64,000 bases of DNA from Aristolochia californica (lineage: Eukaryota; Streptophyta; Magnoliopsida; Piperales; Aristolochiaceae), in the NCBI GenBank assembly GCA_029961685.1, contig JARWKL010000012.1, forward strand, positions 20,445,227-20,509,226, given 5' to 3'. Positions within the stretch are counted from its first letter, which is position 1. Each line of letters opens with the position of its first letter. Made by a program: the position numbers and the translations under genes. The notes beneath the pieces are model-generated. The model searched no databases. It saw only the letters and a list, made by a program, of their open reading frames with translations, and had not been told where the DNA came from. Shown here one piece after another: positions 61,153 through 64,000 of this stretch.

Positions 61153-62466
61153 TCAATTAAACTGGGAACAAACCCGCCTTATCTCTCCCCTGGAACCAGT
61201 TTTCACACCAATCTGACCCATTTTCACAATTGATTCAGTGAAATCTGATTCAAAAAATGGCCTAAATACCTCACTTACAAATCCCATGTAGGAATCAACC
61301 ACTGTTCTTGTCGATTCATCATCGTAAAGCTTAGCATCTGTTTCAATTACTCCAAATCCATCTCTGATGTTTCGTAGGATACTATCATCAAAGCTGAACT
61401 CACTTTCCCGATCGAGGGCTAACCGGACATTGACGTTACCGTTTTTAGGACACCTTGCCATGAGTTCCGGTAGGAATTCCGGGTTGATCGATGGATCGGA
61501 ACCACTGCCTGCGGTGAAGTCGTACAGTCTTCTCTGTAGGAAGAAGCATGCAGTGGTTCCAATGGTATGTGCAGCTGAAAGTTGAAGTTTTCGTCACATA
61601 ATTACGCTAAATGGATTGTGTTCTATGAATTTTATAGTGTAAATGGAGTTTAGTTGTACGAGTACCACTGAGAAGAACTAAATCTTTCTCGGAAAGCCCT
61701 TTCTGAAAGAATTTGGCCTTGATCTGTTGGATTGAGTCCTCCACCTCCGGCATGTTATCGGCGTCTGAAAAGTTAGAAATCCGGCCGTCTCGTCTACCAG
61801 TCGGAACCTGGTAACTTGGTCCATTGCTCTGCAACCACTAGCAGGAGGTAATTGCGTTATAACAGTAAATTTCCAATCTGGTTTCACTTTTAGATTCAAA
61901 TTTATCGATTGCAAAAATGTAAAGAAAGACTATTTTACTTCCTGGAGCATGTACCAGAACAATGGAGTCTCGAGCGGCTAATGCTACAATGTCTGCGCAG
62001 GAGACGGTACCAGGACACTCGGTTTCCAATTGGGTCTTTGCATTCTCGATCATTTGGAATCCGCGTAGTCCTGCATGATTCGGTGATTCCATCTCGGCCA
62101 GCGGCCTTCTGATGAGTACCGATCCATCACAACCCTGATCAACATCAGAAATTTACAAAAAAATATTAAACAAATTTATGAAGTCTTTGATAAGCAATAT
62201 ACAGAGAGCAAGCGAGAGAAAGAGAGATCAGAGACCCTGACGAAGCAGTCATGGTAATGCAACCTCAGCAGCGCTGCTGCAAAGGTGGGATCCCTTTTAA
62301 CAGCTTCAGAGACGACAGAACTGATGATGTCCTCCGCATTTGGACACGTAGAAGAGTAGAATCCCACCATGAGCTGCCCACCTGCAACGCCCAAAAGACT
62401 GCTAACTAGAGCGGAAACAAAAGTGAGAGACCAGGCAGTTGTCAGAACAAACTTCGTAGACGCCAT
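61153..62466 (-). CDS. Class III secretory peroxidase, intact copy
   Basis: Minus-strand exons 62236-62466, 61955-62134, 61666-61828 and 61153-61574 (stop TGA) join to 331 residues. The four-exon layout is the usual one for plant class III peroxidases. There is a signal peptide of about 29 residues (hydrophobic 6-28, mature start near Q31). Arg68 and His72 in [10 protein letters not shown] are the distal catalytic pair; Cys41, Cys74 and Cys79 belong to the conserved disulfides. [14 protein letters not shown] leads to exon 3 with PTGRRDG. AAHTIG carries the proximal haem ligand, about His194. These enzymes are secreted, use hydrogen peroxide to oxidise phenolics and act in wall and defence chemistry. 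Residue 193 of the usual SGAHTIG motif is alanine, which some members share. It is the only working copy of the pair; a copia element sits about 100 bp beyond its 3' end. Confidence 0.92.
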
Positions 62467-62513
62467 GAGGAAGAAAGAAGGAAGCGTTGCAGAGGAAGAA
62501 TAAAGGTGTCGGC

Positions 62514-62525
62514 GTTTAATATAGC
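62514..62525 (-). promoter_or_regulatory. Probable TATA box of peroxidase copy B
   Basis: GCTATATTAAAC on the minus strand, 48-59 bases upstream of the ATG, identical to copy A. Confidence 0.45.
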
Positions 62526-63085
62526 TTCAGTAGTGACAGGAGAAAAGAGGATTGAAAAGCTTCAACTAACAAAGTACATGATGTGTGGCTTTTTTCTTCA
62601 TCTCTATCTCGTACAGAAAGAAGATGGAGACAGATAGCTGAACAGGACTGCCACCTTGCTCGAATTTAAGTTCATCCATGTGATCTGTACGTGAAAGCCA
62701 CAACTTCCTATCTTTGGTTCTACTAAAATTTGCAGTCTCGGGTACCCAAAACAATCAGAGTTATGGTTTGTTTTTAAAAGTTTTTTCCTATCCGCGTGAT
62801 TCTTCCCTTTGCTCACTTGGTTTTCGGTTTCTTGGGTTCTCATTTTTCATTCAAGATTCCTTACCCGTTGTCGTCCCAATAAAGAAAGAAGAAAGGACAA
62901 CTGAAATTGCTGCGACAGTGATGCAATTTGGAAGATACAATTTGTATACCGCTTTTTACTCTTTTGGAGTGGATTGAATAAAATACAGGATAACCTCCGC
63001 CATACAGTCACGAACACATATTGGAACTGGCTGCATGTCAGAAACGCAAACATGATAATTGTTTTCTTGATTGAATCTGCTGGAT
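62526..63085. other. Peroxidase upstream region, no gene
   Basis: Nearly identical to 45957-46490. It contains no other feature. Confidence 0.4.
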
Positions 63086-63392
63086 GTGAACCATTGGGTG
63101 GATTTTTGATAGAAATTTATGGAATTAAGAATGGATTTAAACCCTGTACTGAAGGATGCACATTATAGGAGTCAAACCATTGGGTGGATTTTTGACCCCA
63201 TTTGGGTGAAAAAAGAAAAAGAAAAAGGATGTGAACCTGAGTTAAAGAAAGTTTTGGTACAAATGATGGATTTGAACCTTGTAGCAAGTAAAAGTCTAAG
63301 CAATGGAACTAAGGGGTGGATTCGATTGCAAAATCATACTATTGGAAGGAATAGATCCGAATCCTTGGCACTCGATTCAACTTACTGCACAA
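63086..63392. repeat. About 300-bp segment present only in copy B
   Basis: Between shared CTGCTGGAT and AACAACTTTACC, copy B has about 300 bp that copy A lacks. It contains ACCATTGGGTGGATTTTTGA twice (63091 and 63178). No TSD or element ends were recognised, so it may be an ancestral part deleted from copy A. Confidence 0.7.
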
Positions 63393-64000
63393 ATTCAAAA
63401 CAACTTTACCAACTTATAATGGCTAGTTATATATATCAACTCAGCCCAAACTTCAAGACATGCTTGCTCACATGAATTTCTAAGCTCCCAAGTGCTCCCA
63501 AGTGTTTTATCAAAATGCTAGTGCCGTTAAGAGTCAAGACGTATTTTTTTGGTAGAATTTCACATTGAAACCTATGTATTTATAAACATCGATTTTAAGA
63601 TCTGCTGGTATATCTTAGGATTGGGGTAATCAATTTTTATTCTGGATTGTCATATTTGTTAAGCAATCCAAACCTACACAAGAGAACATCTACATACAAA
63701 GACATGCAAAAGAAGATACAATTACGGAAGGGAACATCTATATGCAAAGATATATAAAGAAGGATACATCTACTATGCAAAATCATGTAAAGGTGGCAGA
63801 GGAAAGCATGACAAAGGAGGCAATGTCACCATGCAAGACCATGCAAAGGTGACGTCCACCTCACCCATGCATGAATCTAGAAGACTCCTCTCCTACAATC
63901 ACTTGAGGGCCCCACTAAAACCTTTTAAAGCTATTCAAGATCTCCTACAAATCATGCACAATCTACCCAAATTAATAAAAAATACTCCCAAATCACTCAA
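63393..64000. other. Shared flank and start of the candidate LTR, cut by the window end
   Basis: Matches 46520-47270, with a deletion and an insertion. From about 63657 it repeats the candidate LTR of 46947-47609. Confidence 0.5.

Larger units (their letters stand above)
51738..64000. repeat. Tandem duplication II, copy B (contains a copia insertion)
   Basis: Colinear with 41708-47270 apart from the 6474-bp copia insertion (element plus TSD), about 57 bp at 54470-54530 and about 300 bp at 63086-63392. By eye the non-coding left half differs at roughly 6% of positions, the peroxidase block at only 1-4%. Confidence 0.92.

Overview
The window is nuclear DNA from a flowering plant. The evidence is spliced genes with GT/AG introns, two intronless purine-permease genes, class III peroxidases, a barley-PRp-type pathogen-related protein, a decayed copy of plastid rpoB, and a very high load of LTR retrotransposons with plant initiator-tRNA-Met primer-binding sites (TGGTATCAGAGC). 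The species cannot be named from what is visible. Everything here was read by eye: exon edges, target-site duplications (TSDs) and divergence counts are hand-made, not computed.

Layout. 1-4.2 kb: a copia remnant, a complete 323-bp TRIM element, the last three recognisable exons of a YgfZ/COG0354-type folate-binding protein gene (+), and more copia debris. 4.2-14.1 kb: a direct tandem duplication (offset about 5.6 kb) carrying a four-exon pathogen-related protein gene on the minus strand. Copy 1 has an in-frame stop and copy 2 is intact. 13.7-24 kb: non-autonomous LTR elements of two families (here 'B' at 13735-16227 and 'A' at 17695-20039), solo LTRs, one LTR nested in another, and simple repeats. 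27-37 kb: two full-length purine permease genes facing each other tail to tail, separated by about 8 kb of retroelement remnants and a TRIM array. 37.4-41.7 kb: LTR debris, a plastid rpoB fragment sitting inside a TRIM LTR, and a second, different TRIM. 41.7-64 kb: a second direct tandem duplication (offset about 10.0 kb) carrying a four-exon class III peroxidase gene on the minus strand. Copy A has a one-base deletion and copy B is intact. Between the peroxidase and its 3' flank, copy B has received a 6469-bp Ty1/copia element (54585-61053, TSD ATTCC).

The apparently intact host genes are therefore few: PRp-type protein (9893-10893), two purine permeases (27006-28136 and 36245-37321) and one peroxidase (61153-62466), plus the partial YgfZ-like gene. 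They are independent transcription units. The common theme is gene-sized tandem or inverted duplication in a retroelement-rich region, with one member of each tandem pair already broken.

No new enzymatic or defence system was found. The most notable items are the plastid insertion that splits a TRIM, the two very small TRIM families, the structured leader of the copia element (long hairpin and an antisense tRNA-like unit), and the two non-autonomous LTR families.
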